Source: Candidatus Babeliaceae bacterium (GTDB lineage: Bacteria; Babelota; Babeliae; Babelales; Babelaceae). Taken from it: a stretch of 64,000 nt of DNA. Every line of letters starts with the position of its first letter. Position 1 is the first letter of the stretch. The stretch is taken from contig JAIETV010000003.1 of the NCBI GenBank assembly GCA_019744895.1, positions 31,489 through 95,488 on the forward strand, written 5' to 3'. Positions 17,713 to 27,695 of the stretch are shown one piece after another. Made by a program: the position numbers and the translations under genes. The notes beneath the pieces are model-generated. The model had not been told where the DNA came from and did not search any database. It was given only the letters and a program-made list of their open reading frames with translations.

Positions 17713-18735
17713 CTATTCCCACTCGAGAGAACCGGCCGTTTGGTATTCTGTAACACGCGTCTCAAAAAAGTTTTTTTCTTTATTTAAATCCGTCGATTGC
17801 GATAACCAAGGAAACGGATTTTCTTTGCCGTATTGTTCAGGTAATCCAATACGCGCTAAACGCCTATCTGCAATATGCTCAACATAGTGTGAAAACTGTT
17901 GCGCATTGATTCCCAAAAGACCTTGTGGACAAGCATCAAATGCATAGGCGCATTCAAGCTCAACAGCCCGCTTAATAAGACTAACAATATTATCTTGAAA
18001 TTCTGGAGTCCAGACTTCCGGATTTTCTGCTTTAATTGTGTTAATCAAATCGCAGCCAAATGCTAAATGAACACTTTCATCACGCATAATATATTCAAAT
18101 TGCTGACCAATGCCGATCATCTTATTTTGTCTACGCAATGCAAGCATCATCGCAAAGCCTGCATAGAAGAAAACGCCTTCCATAATAACATAATACCCCA
18201 CAAGATCATGTAAGAACTTTTGGATATCGGCAGTTGTTTTAACCTCAAAGTTTGGATCAAATATCGATTTGGTGAGATTAACCACGAAATCATCTTTTTC
18301 TTTGATCGATGGAATAGTCTGATACATAGTATAAATCATCTCAGGATCTAAACCCAAAGAATCGCAACAATAGATGAATGTATCAGTATGAACAGCCTCT
18401 TCATATGCCTGACGTAACATATACTGACGGCATTCAGGATTTGTTACATGCTTATATACTGCAAGTACAATATTATTTGCCGTCAATGATTCTGCCGTAG
18501 CAAAAAAACCAAGATTCCATAAAATAAGTCGACGCTCGGATTCTGTTAAAACAGTCGTTGATTTCCACTGTTCAACATCCTGCTGCATACCAATCTCTTC
18601 TGGGGTCCAGTTATTGGCAATACCATCTTTATAATGCTGACGTGCCCATGTGTAGCGCATCGGCAGAATTTTGTTAGGATCCATATTAGAATTGCTAATA
18701 ATCCCTGTTTTTTTTATTTTAGTCACTATTGTCAT
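17713..18735 (-). CDS. nrdB: class Ic ribonucleotide reductase beta subunit
   Basis: 340 residues; it makes the one-electron oxidant used by NrdA to form deoxyribonucleotides. Predicted metal ligands are E82, E113, H116, E186, E220 and H223. At the radical tyrosine position of class Ia enzymes (E. coli Y122) this protein has F120, and the first ligand is Glu rather than Asp. Every one of these positions sits exactly seven residues before its counterpart in Chlamydia trachomatis R2 (E89, E120, H123, F127, E193, E227, H230), the prototype Mn/Fe class Ic enzyme. Y215 likewise matches C. trachomatis Y222. AGGGTT precedes the ATG, 16 nt after nrdA. Confidence 0.95.
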   Translation of the reverse strand: MTIVTKIKKTGIISNSNMDPNKILPMRYTWARQHYKDGIANNWTPEEIGMQQDVEQWKSTTVLTESERRLILWNLGFFATAESLTANNIVLAVYKHVTNPECRQYMLRQAYEEAVHTDTFIYCCDSLGLDPEMIYTMYQTIPSIKEKDDFVVNLTKSIFDPNFEVKTTADIQKFLHDLVGYYVIMEGVFFYAGFAMMLALRRQNKMIGIGQQFEYIMRDESVHLAFGCDLINTIKAENPEVWTPEFQDNIVSLIKRAVELECAYAFDACPQGLLGINAQQFSHYVEHIADRRLARIGLPEQYGKENPFPWLSQSTDLNKEKNFFETRVTEYQTAGSLEWE

Positions 18736-18751
18736 AATAACCCTTTATTTT

Positions 18752-21220
18752 TTATTGACACGATTCGCAATCAGTGTTTTCTATAGAGCATGATTTTTCA
18801 CTGCTATCATTCTCGAATGAACGCTTTTGTGTGAACCCGTACGTTTTTGCATCGAGGGTAGATTTCTCTATCTGTGAAGCGCCCAGAGTTCTCAAATAAT
18901 AGGTAGTTTTTAGTCCACAATTCCATGCGGCACGATACACATCATCAAGTTTTTTGCCAGAAACACCTTTAATAAAAACATTATGCGACTGACTCTGATC
19001 GATCCATTTGCCTCTTTCAGCAGTGATTTTAATCATCCATTGGGCATCAAGCTCAAAGGCGGTTAAATGCTTCTGACGAATCTCCTGCGGTATCCGTGTT
19101 ATCTGTTGCAAATCACCATCACGGAACTTGATCTCATCAATCATAGCCTGATCCCATAAACCGATTTTTTTAAGATCTTCAACCAAATAACTATTAATAA
19201 CCGTAAACTCTCCGCTGACATTAGACTTAACGTACATATTTTTGTACATAGGCTCTATGCATGGATAGCAACCGGCGATAGTTGATATCGTTGCAGTAGG
19301 AGCAATAGCCATCATATTTGAATTGCGCAAGCCGTAAGATTTAACAGATTCTTTAAGACTAATCCAATCAAGACGCTGTGTACGCGAAACAGAAATCGGC
19401 ATGCCGCGTTCTTTTTCCAATATGTCAATAGTGTCAAGGGGGAATATTCCACGGTCCCATTTTGAACCTTTATATGATGCATACGTTCCACGCTCTTCAG
19501 CTAATTTATTTGATGCTTTGATAGCAAAATATGATATATATTCCATGCTTTCATCGGCAAATTGCAACGCTTTTTCAGAAGCAAAAGAGATATTCATTTT
19601 ACATAATGCATCTTGAAAACCCATGACACCAAGGCCGATTGGGCGATGTTTTTTATTTGAGCTTTCCGCTTCTTTTGTAGGATAGAAATTAAGATCAATT
19701 ACATTATCAAGCATGCGAATAGCCGAAGTAACAGTTTTTTCTAGTTCCTGAACATTCAGTCCTTTTTCAGTGACAAGACGCTCCAAATTTACCGAGCCAA
19801 GATTGCAGACAGCCGTTTCTGTTTCAGAAGTATTCAGGGTAATTTCTGTGCACAAATTTGATGAGTGCACAACACCTGCATGATCTTGAGGCGAACGTAT
19901 ATTGCACGGATCTTTAAACGTGATCCATGGATGGCCCGTTTCAAAAAGACGTGTCAACATCTTACGCCACAATTGCTTTGCAGGAACCGATTGATGTAAA
20001 TCTATTTTACCTTCACGCGCCTGCTGTTCATAGTGCATATAACGCTCTTCAAAAGCCCTACCGTATATATGGTGCAAATCAGGCGTTTCATGCGGAGAAA
20101 AAAGCGTCCAATTTTCATCATTAATAACACGCTTCATAAAAAGATCTGGTATCCACGTGGCAGTGTTCATGTCATGAGTACGGCGTCGATCGTCACCCGT
20201 ATTTCTACGAAGATCGAGAAAATCTTCAATATCTATATGCCAAACTTCCAAATAGGCACACTTGCCACCACGCCTAATACCGCTGCGGGTAATCGCCACA
20301 ACAATATCATTTGCGATTTTAAGATAAGGCACAACACCCTGACTTGTCGCCTTTATACTTTTAATATAAGCGCCGGTACCACGAATATTAGACCAATCTG
20401 TCCCTATGCCGCCTGCCCATTTAGAAAGCTGCGCATTATCACCCATGCATTTAAAGATATGGTGTAAATCATCGTTGACTGTAGATAAGTAACATGAACT
20501 TAGTTGAGCAACAGGTAAGCCAGAATGGAATAGTGTAGGCGTTGAGGGAACATAAGAAAGCGTTGAAAGAATTTCATAAAACTCTAAAGCACGCGCATTT
20601 TTATCCTTCTCATCGAGCGCTAAACCCATAGCTATACGCATCCAAAAAGCTTGTACTGTTTCATAACGTTGACCTTGATAACGCAGCAGATAACGTTCAT
20701 ACAACGTTTGCATGCCGGTATAGTGCAGCAGCGCATCACGCTCTAAAATCAATGCATGGCTCAGGCGCTCTAAGTCATAATCCTGCATTTTTGGATGCAA
20801 TAAATTTTCCTTACAAGCACGCACAATATTTTCGATAAAGATATGGCGATAACGTATCTGATATTCTTTTTCAGAATAAACTTTTCCACCTAATTCACGA
20901 AAAAGTTTTTGCTGCAATAAACGCGCAGCTACAATGCTATAAGCAGGATCTTTTTCAATGAATGTAACCGCAGCAAGAATCAATGATTTTAACACATCGC
21001 TTGTACTTATACCATCAAATAAATTACGCAATGTTTCGTGCATAATAAGTTCTGAAGATATTATTTCTTCATAACCGATCGATGCGCGTTTAAGCAGAGC
21101 ATCTATTTTTTGGCGATCAAACGAAAAAATTCGTCCATCACGTTTTTTTACTATCGACACCGTTGCTGATGACGTAAATGTCATCGTTCCAGTCGCCGAA
21201 ACTGTTTTTTGTATATCCAT
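18752..21220 (-). CDS. nrdA: ribonucleotide reductase alpha subunit
   Basis: 822 residues. It reduces ribonucleoside diphosphates. An N-terminal ATP-cone (VSIVKKRDGRIFSFDRQK) at about residues 20-110 gives allosteric activity control. Active-site Cys lie in LSSCYLSTV and ETAVCNLGSVNLERL, the NLCTEITLN loop is between them, and MAIAPTATISTI is the conserved phosphate-binding segment. The C-terminal ESC (ENTDCESCQ) carries the CxxC that exchanges electrons with thioredoxin. The start at 21220 is preferred because GAGGG lies upstream; an ATG seven codons earlier overlaps it. It precedes nrdB in one operon. Confidence 0.97.
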   Translation of the reverse strand: MDIQKTVSATGTMTFTSSATVSIVKKRDGRIFSFDRQKIDALLKRASIGYEEIISSELIMHETLRNLFDGISTSDVLKSLILAAVTFIEKDPAYSIVAARLLQQKLFRELGGKVYSEKEYQIRYRHIFIENIVRACKENLLHPKMQDYDLERLSHALILERDALLHYTGMQTLYERYLLRYQGQRYETVQAFWMRIAMGLALDEKDKNARALEFYEILSTLSYVPSTPTLFHSGLPVAQLSSCYLSTVNDDLHHIFKCMGDNAQLSKWAGGIGTDWSNIRGTGAYIKSIKATSQGVVPYLKIANDIVVAITRSGIRRGGKCAYLEVWHIDIEDFLDLRRNTGDDRRRTHDMNTATWIPDLFMKRVINDENWTLFSPHETPDLHHIYGRAFEERYMHYEQQAREGKIDLHQSVPAKQLWRKMLTRLFETGHPWITFKDPCNIRSPQDHAGVVHSSNLCTEITLNTSETETAVCNLGSVNLERLVTEKGLNVQELEKTVTSAIRMLDNVIDLNFYPTKEAESSNKKHRPIGLGVMGFQDALCKMNISFASEKALQFADESMEYISYFAIKASNKLAEERGTYASYKGSKWDRGIFPLDTIDILEKERGMPISVSRTQRLDWISLKESVKSYGLRNSNMMAIAPTATISTIAGCYPCIEPMYKNMYVKSNVSGEFTVINSYLVEDLKKIGLWDQAMIDEIKFRDGDLQQITRIPQEIRQKHLTAFELDAQWMIKITAERGKWIDQSQSHNVFIKGVSGKKLDDVYRAAWNCGLKTTYYLRTLGASQIEKSTLDAKTYGFTQKRSFENDSSEKSCSIENTDCESCQ

Positions 21221-21501
21221 ACATCCCTCACCAATCGACATCCACTGGAAAATTTAGAAAAAAAAATCTATTCAGTTAGAATAGATTACAAAATTTAAGC
21301 ACTTAGATAATGTAACAGTTCGATACCGGAGAATCAACAAAAATTATAACTTTTTTTTTCAAAATATATTGTTCATTTTTCTTGCATTTGCAATGCCATT
21401 TTAATCTAATTTGTAATTTAAAAAAAGAGAGTATATTTTGTTATAATAATTTGTGTATGCTGTGCATAGTATTATTTTATTTATTTTCTAAGGAGACTTT
21501 T

Positions 21502-22026
21502 ATGAAAAATCTTTCCCTCTATACATTACTTGCAACGTTAACCGTTGGGGCAACACCACTGTTAATCTCTGCAAAAACCCTTATTAAAAGTTCTGCTTCC
21601 GCTAAGGCAGAAAAACATGCTTACAAAGAAATTCAATCTGAAGAAGAGTTTGCTGCTGAAATGTCAAAGCCAGGAACAATTGTTGTAAAATTCCATGCGC
21701 CATGGTGCAGTTTCTGCAAAAAAATGGAGCCTGAGTTTGAAAAAGCTGCTGGAATGATGAAAAGTGATGCAAGATTCCTTTCTGTTGATGTAGATAATCC
21801 AAAACTAAAAGATCTTGCACAAACCTTTAAAGTAATGGGTTTACCAACAACGGTTATTATTACTGTTAAAACTGGTTTCATGACAACTGCAGAACTTGAA
21901 AAAGCAGTCTCACAAGCAACTGGTAAAGCATATGGCATGAAAACAACCGCTGTTCCTGCGCCTACCGAAACACCTGCTGCTCCAGAAAAAATGGCGCCAA
22001 AAAAAAAGAGCGTTAGAAAAAATTAA
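21502..22026 (+). CDS. exported thioredoxin-like protein with Lys/Pro tail
   Basis: 174 residues from ATG 21502 with an AAGGAGAC ribosome site and TATAAT at 21442-21447 as a likely -10. The signal peptide (MKNLSLYTLLATLTVGATPLLISA) is followed by a thioredoxin domain with WCSFC in KFHAPWCSFCKKMEP and the cis-Pro loop GLPTTVI. A Pro/Ala/Thr-rich, then basic tail (PKKKSVRKN) follows. CSFC is not one of the common active-site dipeptides. It is probably a periplasmic or secreted disulfide oxidoreductase. Sited just upstream of, but divergent from, nrdA; the export signal argues against it being the reductase's own electron donor. Confidence 0.88.
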   Translation: MKNLSLYTLLATLTVGATPLLISAKTLIKSSASAKAEKHAYKEIQSEEEFAAEMSKPGTIVVKFHAPWCSFCKKMEPEFEKAAGMMKSDARFLSVDVDNPKLKDLAQTFKVMGLPTTVIITVKTGFMTTAELEKAVSQATGKAYGMKTTAVPAPTETPAAPEKMAPKKKSVRKN

Positions 22027-22050
22027 CTTCCCATAACGCATACCAAACTT

Positions 22051-22082
22051 TAAGAGGGCTCTTTGTGGAGCCCTCTTATTTT
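22051..22082 (+). terminator. rho-independent terminator
   Basis: An 11-bp perfect stem (22051-22061 with 22068-22078), a 6-nt loop and TTTT, just after the thioredoxin gene. Confidence 0.9.
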
Positions 22083-22145
22083 ATTGAAAAAAAATATGCA
22101 TGAGATAGTCTAAGCTCAAGAAAAAAACCATTAACCTGAGTACCT

Positions 22146-22376
22146 ATGAAAAAAATATATCTGTTTGCGATTTTGTTTGTTTCAGTAATGTGTGCAGGCA
22201 ATAAGTACTACCAAAATGGTAGTAGAAAAAATCGAACCCATAAAGTTAAAGCCTCCGATTGCTTAGACCAGCGCAAAAAATTTAAATCACAACCCTCTCC
22301 CATTAAACTTCCACCTGCAGATCCAATAGATCTAATGCTTCCTTTTCTAGCAATGCTTCGTATTGCGCAGCAATAA
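22146..22376 (+). CDS. small exported basic protein of unknown function
   Basis: 76 residues. The signal peptide (MKKIYLFAILFVSVMCAG) resembles that of the 46308 gene (MLKKIYLFTLLFVSLSS). The mature part is basic and Asn/Lys-rich at first, has one Cys, then a Pro-rich hinge and a hydrophobic C-terminal helix (DLMLPFLAMLRIAQQ). No family is recognised. It ends right at a bidirectional terminator. Confidence 0.62.
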   Translation: MKKIYLFAILFVSVMCAGNKYYQNGSRKNRTHKVKASDCLDQRKKFKSQPSPIKLPPADPIDLMLPFLAMLRIAQQ

Positions 22377-22412
22377 AAAAGAGGCTCGCATTATCTGCGA
22401 GCCTCTTTTTTT
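22375..22412. terminator. bidirectional rho-independent terminator
   Basis: A 10-bp stem GAGGCTCGCA/TGCGAGCCTC (22381-22390, 22396-22405) extended by A/T runs on both sides, between the convergent genes ending at 22376 and 22427. Confidence 0.92.
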
Positions 22413-22426
22413 GAGAAACTAGTTTT

Positions 22427-24421
22427 TTATTTAAGCGCTACAAGCAATAATGCAACCATAGACATAAGCTTAATAAGAATATTCAGAGCTGGGCCGGATG
22501 TATCTTTAAATGGGTCGCCTACCGTATCACCAATAACCGCTGCGCGATGCGCTTCTGAGCCTTTGCCACCAAAATGCCCGGCTTCGATGTATTTTTTTGC
22601 ATTGTCCCATGCGCCACCACCATTTGCCATCATTAATGCAAGAGCAATGCCACACACGGTTGCGCCAACCAAAAGACCCCCAAGCACTTGAACACCCGAT
22701 GTGAATCCAAATATAAATCTAATTAACACAGGAACTGCAACAGTGATAAAGCCGGGTAAAATCATTTCACGCAACGAAGCTTTTGTGCTGATTGCAATAC
22801 AACGTTCGTAATCAGGCTTTGCCGTGCCCTCCATAAGGCCAGGTATTTCTCTAAATTGACGGCGTACCTCAACAACCATTTTAAGTGCTGCATCACCTAC
22901 TGAACGCATGGTAAGTGCAGAAATCCAAAATGGCATAGCAGCGCCAACAAATATACCTGAAAGCACAAGTGGATTAAGAAGATCAAGGACTGAAATGCCG
23001 GCTTCAAACTTGAATACTGCAAAGACGCTTAATGCCGCAAGAGCTGCAGAACCGATAGCAAAACCCTTTCCGATTGCCGCAGTAGTATTACCTAATGAAT
23101 CTAACTTATCAGTAATGGCACGCACATTTTTACCAAATGCTGCCATTTCTGCAATACCGCCAGCGTTATCTGCAATAGGGCCGTATGCATCAACAGTCAT
23201 AGTAATGCCAACTGTTGCAAGCATAGCAACTGCTGCAAGAGACACGCCAAAAACGCCGCCGCCGTAAGTAAATGCGCAAACTACGCTGCAAGCCAAGAAA
23301 ATCATGGGTAATACCACAGATTCCATGCCAACAGATAATCCATAAATAATATTTGTTGCAGCACCCGATTCTGAAATTTTTGCCAATCTTGCAATAGGCG
23401 TTGAAGATGTATAATATTCGGTAATAAGACCGATTACTACACCACTCACGCAACCGATAACCAACGACGTGTATAATTCAAAATCAATACTCATTGCACT
23501 CATATAATAAGCGGTTGACGCAAGAAAAATAGCAAGCGCTACATACGTTGAATTACGCAATAATGTCGCGGAACTGCTTTTCAAAACTAATACAGAAAGA
23601 AGGCCAACCAATGAGCTGAATAATCCCATTACACAAACCATTAACGGAAAAGTAACATATTCGGTTAAGCCAGCATATTTTTCTGAAGATATGGCAAGTA
23701 AAATAGATGATATCATTGCAGTAACATATGATTCAAAAATATCTGCGCCCATGCCTGCCGTATCGCCCACACAGTCACCCACGTTGTCAGCAATAACTGC
23801 CGGGTTGCGAGGATCGTCTTCAGGAATATTCGCTTCGAGTTTACCAACAAGATCTGCCCCAACATCAGCAGACTTAGTGTAAATACCGCCACCAACACGG
23901 GCAAAAAATGCTACAAGAGAGGCACCTACGCCGAATGCGGTAAATAGTACCGGGAAGTTAGGCATATGAAGCATAAAATAGAGCACGCCAGCAACACCAA
24001 TTACTCCAAAACTTGCAACGGTAATACCCATGACTCCGCCACCAAAGAACGCTACTAAAAATGCTGAACGCTCGCCATGATTTTTTGCAGCAATAGCAGT
24101 GCGTACGTTTGCTTGCGTGGCCGCATGCATACCAATAAGGCCTGTCAAAAGTGAAAGAAATGAGCCGGACAAGAAGCATAAAGCTGCCGTAAGACCGCTT
24201 ATAGCTACCAAAAGGGCTGAAATAAGAGCAATAACAAGTCCTATAATGGTATATTCCTCTTTTAAAAAGGTCATTGCGCCCAAGCGAATAGCACAAGAAA
24301 TATCGTATGCTTTTTTGTCGTCAACTTTAAGAGCCATAATGTAGTAGAGAAGCAACCCTACTGCACCTAAGCCGGCAAAACCGCTAATGAGCGCCCACAT
24401 CGGGGCCATTAATTCCGTCAT
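22427..24421 (-). CDS. hppA: membrane-bound ion-pumping pyrophosphatase
   Basis: 664 residues with about 16 membrane segments. It couples PPi hydrolysis to H+ or Na+ export. The PPi/Mg site is visible as [18 protein letters not shown] with DNVGDCVGD, and a second metal cluster near the C-terminus as [24 protein letters not shown] carries Ala where K+-independent enzymes carry Lys, which marks the K+-dependent subfamily; that subfamily includes both H+ and Na+ pumps, so the ion is unresolved. In a reduced genome, PPi from tRNA charging and nucleotide polymerisation could power the membrane, and Na+ pumping would support the AGCS symporters nearby. Confidence 0.97.
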   Translation of the reverse strand: MTELMAPMWALISGFAGLGAVGLLLYYIMALKVDDKKAYDISCAIRLGAMTFLKEEYTIIGLVIALISALLVAISGLTAALCFLSGSFLSLLTGLIGMHAATQANVRTAIAAKNHGERSAFLVAFFGGGVMGITVASFGVIGVAGVLYFMLHMPNFPVLFTAFGVGASLVAFFARVGGGIYTKSADVGADLVGKLEANIPEDDPRNPAVIADNVGDCVGDTAGMGADIFESYVTAMISSILLAISSEKYAGLTEYVTFPLMVCVMGLFSSLVGLLSVLVLKSSSATLLRNSTYVALAIFLASTAYYMSAMSIDFELYTSLVIGCVSGVVIGLITEYYTSSTPIARLAKISESGAATNIIYGLSVGMESVVLPMIFLACSVVCAFTYGGGVFGVSLAAVAMLATVGITMTVDAYGPIADNAGGIAEMAAFGKNVRAITDKLDSLGNTTAAIGKGFAIGSAALAALSVFAVFKFEAGISVLDLLNPLVLSGIFVGAAMPFWISALTMRSVGDAALKMVVEVRRQFREIPGLMEGTAKPDYERCIAISTKASLREMILPGFITVAVPVLIRFIFGFTSGVQVLGGLLVGATVCGIALALMMANGGGAWDNAKKYIEAGHFGGKGSEAHRAAVIGDTVGDPFKDTSGPALNILIKLMSMVALLLVALK

Positions 24422-24512
24422 GTATTCTCCGTTATAATTATTATTAGAATATAGTGAGATTTTTAAAAATATCTTTTAGATTAATGGGTTTCACGATTCT
24501 TGTAAAGATTAG

Positions 24513-24935
24513 CTAAACGCCACCTATCTCTGAAATCGCCAGCTGAACTGCAGCTAGGGCAAACCCCTGAGCATCTTCCAATAAATAGCGAGCACCCGTA
24601 TTGTTTTGCTGAGCAAATTCATGAACTAGTTCACTCAGGGTGGTTTGGCAACCCGCTTTCTTTTTTATTTTTACTAATTGATAAAAACTCTGCACGGCCT
24701 TTAAGCGAGCTTGATATACATTTTTTAGCGAATTGTCATTATTTGGAAATACTAGTTCAAGAGGGCGTCTAGCACCTGCCGGTTCTTTGATATAATCGGC
24801 GATCGCATTAAAACCCGGGGTCATATTTGCTTTTAACTCATTAAAACGCTTAGCGCAATCAAAGCCCAAACTTCCAGCGTTGACTGTAGATATAAAAAAT
24901 AAAAAGGTAAAAAAAATAAACTTATTTTTCACCAA
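24513..24935 (-). CDS. small exported protein of unknown function
   Basis: 140 residues: a signal peptide (MVKNKFIFFTFLFFISTVNAG), then a helical domain with two Cys (GFDCAKRF and KAGCQTT) that may form a disulfide. No family is recognised. It lies six bases downstream of the AGCS-MurE gene on the same strand, so it is probably its last cotranscribed partner, which makes it worth watching as a cell-wall-related exported factor. Confidence 0.65.
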   Translation of the reverse strand: MVKNKFIFFTFLFFISTVNAGSLGFDCAKRFNELKANMTPGFNAIADYIKEPAGARRPLELVFPNNDNSLKNVYQARLKAVQSFYQLVKIKKKAGCQTTLSELVHEFAQQNNTGARYLLEDAQGFALAAVQLAISEIGGV

Positions 24936-24941
24936 TATTCC

Positions 24942-27695
24942 TTAAAGTGAATTGAGAATTTCACGTTCACTAAAATGCTGTTTTTCACCCTGCACAAGCT
25001 GGTACTCATCCGGGCCCTTGCCAAGTAGTGCGATGATGGCGCCCTCTTGAGCAATGGAGTAAGCATATTTAATCGCCTGGGCACGATCATATTCAATATG
25101 CACTTTATGCATAAGATCTTCAGGAATTCCTGCAAGAATATCCTTCATGATATTTTCTGGATCTTCAGAACGCGGGTTATCTGTTGTTAAAATAACATTC
25201 TGCGCATATTCAACAGCCAAACCGCCCATAAATGGTCGCTTAACTGGATCCCGATCTCCGCCTGCACCGAATACCACAATAAGCTGTTTGGTTTCACCTT
25301 GTAATGTTGAAAGCACCGCTTTCATAGAAGATGGAGTATGTGCGTAATCGATGTAAGCAACAATATCGCGGGCAAGTTTATATTTATTAAGGCGACCCGG
25401 AACGCCCTTAAATGAATAGACAGCCTGTTGTAAAATTTCAGGCAAAATTCCTATAGAACGTCCAAAAAGATACGCCATATGAATATTATGAATATTAAAA
25501 GTTCCCAATAGATGATTATTTTCAAAAACCAGCTGATCTATATAGCAGCTTACGCCTGCACTTGATGAGCCGATTATAGAAATATCATTAAGGCTACTTA
25601 ATTGAGCATCTAGACAAAGAGAGCGCAATGAGCTCACCAGCGAATCATCTCCATTTAAAATGACAATACCATTTTTTTTAAGCTGTTTAAAAATAGAAAC
25701 TTTTGCAGCAAAATAATCTTGTTGTGTTGGATAGAATTCTGCATGCTCTTGACTAAAATTTGTGAAAATAATTGCATCGAATTCAATGCCATGCACACGA
25801 TGCAAACTCAATGCTTGCGCAGCAACTTCGATCACTACCCACTCAACTCCTTGCTGAACAGATTCATGCAAGAACATATGAATATAATCTGGCTGTTGCG
25901 TTGTTAACTCGGTTTGGTATTCATGAGAAAGTATCGCATTGCACACAGTGCTCAGGCGAGCGGTTTTAAAGCCTGCCGTTTTTAGCATATGTTCAAGTAA
26001 ATAAGTTGTAGTGGTCTTGCCTTTTGTTCCTGTTACTGCAATACATTTTAATTTTTTTGCAGGATAATTATACGCATGCGCACTTAATTCAGCAAGAGCT
26101 TTGCGGGTGTTTTCTACACGATAACTAGAGATTTTTGATAGAGCATGCTGCATGTCTTTTGAAACATGCGCTTTTTGATCTAAAACTATTGTTGTTGAAC
26201 CACGCTTAAGAGCTTCTGATATAAATTCAGTGCCATCCTTTCTTGTTCCTGGAATAGCAACAAATGTTGACCCAGGGCCCACATTATTAGTATGAGCAGC
26301 AACTTTATACCGAGCTGGCAAGTTCTTAACTGATTCACTCTGGTTCTTAACAAGAAGCCTATTTTTTTTTTCGTCTTGATTAAAGGCTCTTACGATGAGT
26401 GGCAGCAGCATCATTAAGCCATAAATATTCATAATGAGCATGCCGGCGTTTGCGATATCAACAGCACTCCAAACCACTGCAGCGGCACTAAATACCCCGA
26501 AAAACGACATGCATGCATATATAAACGTATACCATTGTGTTGACACATGTGGCATTAAAAAAAGCCAGCATTCGCGGCCAATATAGGCATATGCAACTAA
26601 AACACCAAGACCGAATGAGATAGATAAAAAGGTTACAATAATTTTTCCATAGACGCCAAACAATGTTTCAAAGGCAGCACTTGTTAGGGCGGTACTTGTA
26701 AGGCCACTGTCCCAGACACCACTTGCAACGAAAATCAGTAATAATAAACAACAGACAAGATGATTACTTATCATGATCGAAGCCATGGACATAACACTGT
26801 TTTTAAAAGGCTCTTTGCCGCCGGTTGACCCGAATAAGATGCCTGCCGTACCAAGACCAAGCTCGGTAGCACTCACCGAGCGTGAAATGCCATAACGCAA
26901 AGCCGTCTGCATAGTATAGCCCATACTGGCACCGGCAAGTGCTTGCCAGGTAAATGCATATTCCATGATGAGCGTTAAAGCTGCCGGAATAGCTGGTGCG
27001 TGATATATCAAAAGTGCGCCTATACAGATAAAAAACAAACCTACCTTAAGGGGAATAATTTTTTCAGAAAAACTGATGATTCGACGCGATCCACCATATA
27101 ATACATAGAGCATGACCACAAATAAGATGACCGCAATAAGCGGCTTACTAAAACCGGTAAGTCGTTCAATGCCAATCGTCATAGAATTACACTGCATTGC
27201 GCAGCCCGCGACAAAACTTGTTAATAAACAAAAAAATGCATAAAGTGCGGGCAAAAAAAAGTTGCCTGGGACAAGCTGTAAATAAATCATAGGGCCACCA
27301 CGAAAGGTTCCCTGCTTATTTTCATCAATAAAATAGCTGCTTGCATATACCTCAACAAAGCGGAGTGCTATGCCAAAAAAGCCTACTATAAAAATCCAAA
27401 AGGCTGCTCCCGGGCCACCGGAAGCTATAGCAGTTGCCATGCCAGCTGCGCTGCCATTACCCAATGATGCGCTGAGTGTATTTAAAAAAGCCTGTAGTGG
27501 CGTTATGTATTCAGTGCCGGCTTTTGATATGGGCGATGGGTGAAAAACGTAGTACCAAGATTGCCAAAAATAGCGAACTTGCACCCATTTAAAAGCTATT
27601 GTCATTATGATGCTTATTGTTAGCATTCCAATTACTAACGGCCAGCCCCATAAAAAATCACTTATTCTATTAATTGCGTTTTCGATCGTGTACAT
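24942..27695 (-). CDS. fusion of AGCS sodium/amino-acid symporter and MurE ligase
   Basis: One uninterrupted 917-residue frame. Residues 1 to about 440 are an AGCS carrier: FLWGWPLVIGML, LNTLSASLGNGSAAG (the AGCS signature), GGPGAAFWIF, and about ten membrane segments. A 20-residue charged linker leads into MurE: the UMP/MurNAc domain from about 460 (GPGSTFVAIPGTRKDG), Walker A GTKGKTTTT at 556-564, the carbamyl-lysine position K665 (DYFAAKVSIF), and DNPR at 839-842, the signature of meso-diaminopimelate-adding enzymes. KGPDEYQ matches the usual KGHExYQ with a Glu-to-Asp change. MurE adds the third residue to UDP-MurNAc-dipeptide in the cytosol. The fusion would hold the ligase at the membrane beside an amino-acid importer. 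It overlaps the upstream AGCS gene by 26 bases. A fusion of these two families is unknown to me. Confidence 0.93.
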   Translation of the reverse strand: MYTIENAINRISDFLWGWPLVIGMLTISIIMTIAFKWVQVRYFWQSWYYVFHPSPISKAGTEYITPLQAFLNTLSASLGNGSAAGMATAIASGGPGAAFWIFIVGFFGIALRFVEVYASSYFIDENKQGTFRGGPMIYLQLVPGNFFLPALYAFFCLLTSFVAGCAMQCNSMTIGIERLTGFSKPLIAVILFVVMLYVLYGGSRRIISFSEKIIPLKVGLFFICIGALLIYHAPAIPAALTLIMEYAFTWQALAGASMGYTMQTALRYGISRSVSATELGLGTAGILFGSTGGKEPFKNSVMSMASIMISNHLVCCLLLLIFVASGVWDSGLTSTALTSAAFETLFGVYGKIIVTFLSISFGLGVLVAYAYIGRECWLFLMPHVSTQWYTFIYACMSFFGVFSAAAVVWSAVDIANAGMLIMNIYGLMMLLPLIVRAFNQDEKKNRLLVKNQSESVKNLPARYKVAAHTNNVGPGSTFVAIPGTRKDGTEFISEALKRGSTTIVLDQKAHVSKDMQHALSKISSYRVENTRKALAELSAHAYNYPAKKLKCIAVTGTKGKTTTTYLLEHMLKTAGFKTARLSTVCNAILSHEYQTELTTQQPDYIHMFLHESVQQGVEWVVIEVAAQALSLHRVHGIEFDAIIFTNFSQEHAEFYPTQQDYFAAKVSIFKQLKKNGIVILNGDDSLVSSLRSLCLDAQLSSLNDISIIGSSSAGVSCYIDQLVFENNHLLGTFNIHNIHMAYLFGRSIGILPEILQQAVYSFKGVPGRLNKYKLARDIVAYIDYAHTPSSMKAVLSTLQGETKQLIVVFGAGGDRDPVKRPFMGGLAVEYAQNVILTTDNPRSEDPENIMKDILAGIPEDLMHKVHIEYDRAQAIKYAYSIAQEGAIIALLGKGPDEYQLVQGEKQHFSEREILNSL

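Noticed and set aside
22146..22376. Bacteriocin or toxin assignment for small exported proteins
   Set aside because: No double-glycine leader, immunity gene or dedicated transporter is adjacent.
23713..24296. Minus-strand overlapping frames within hppA
   Set aside because: Out-of-frame shadows of the pyrophosphatase gene; Cys/Trp/Tyr-rich composition is typical of shifted membrane-protein codons.
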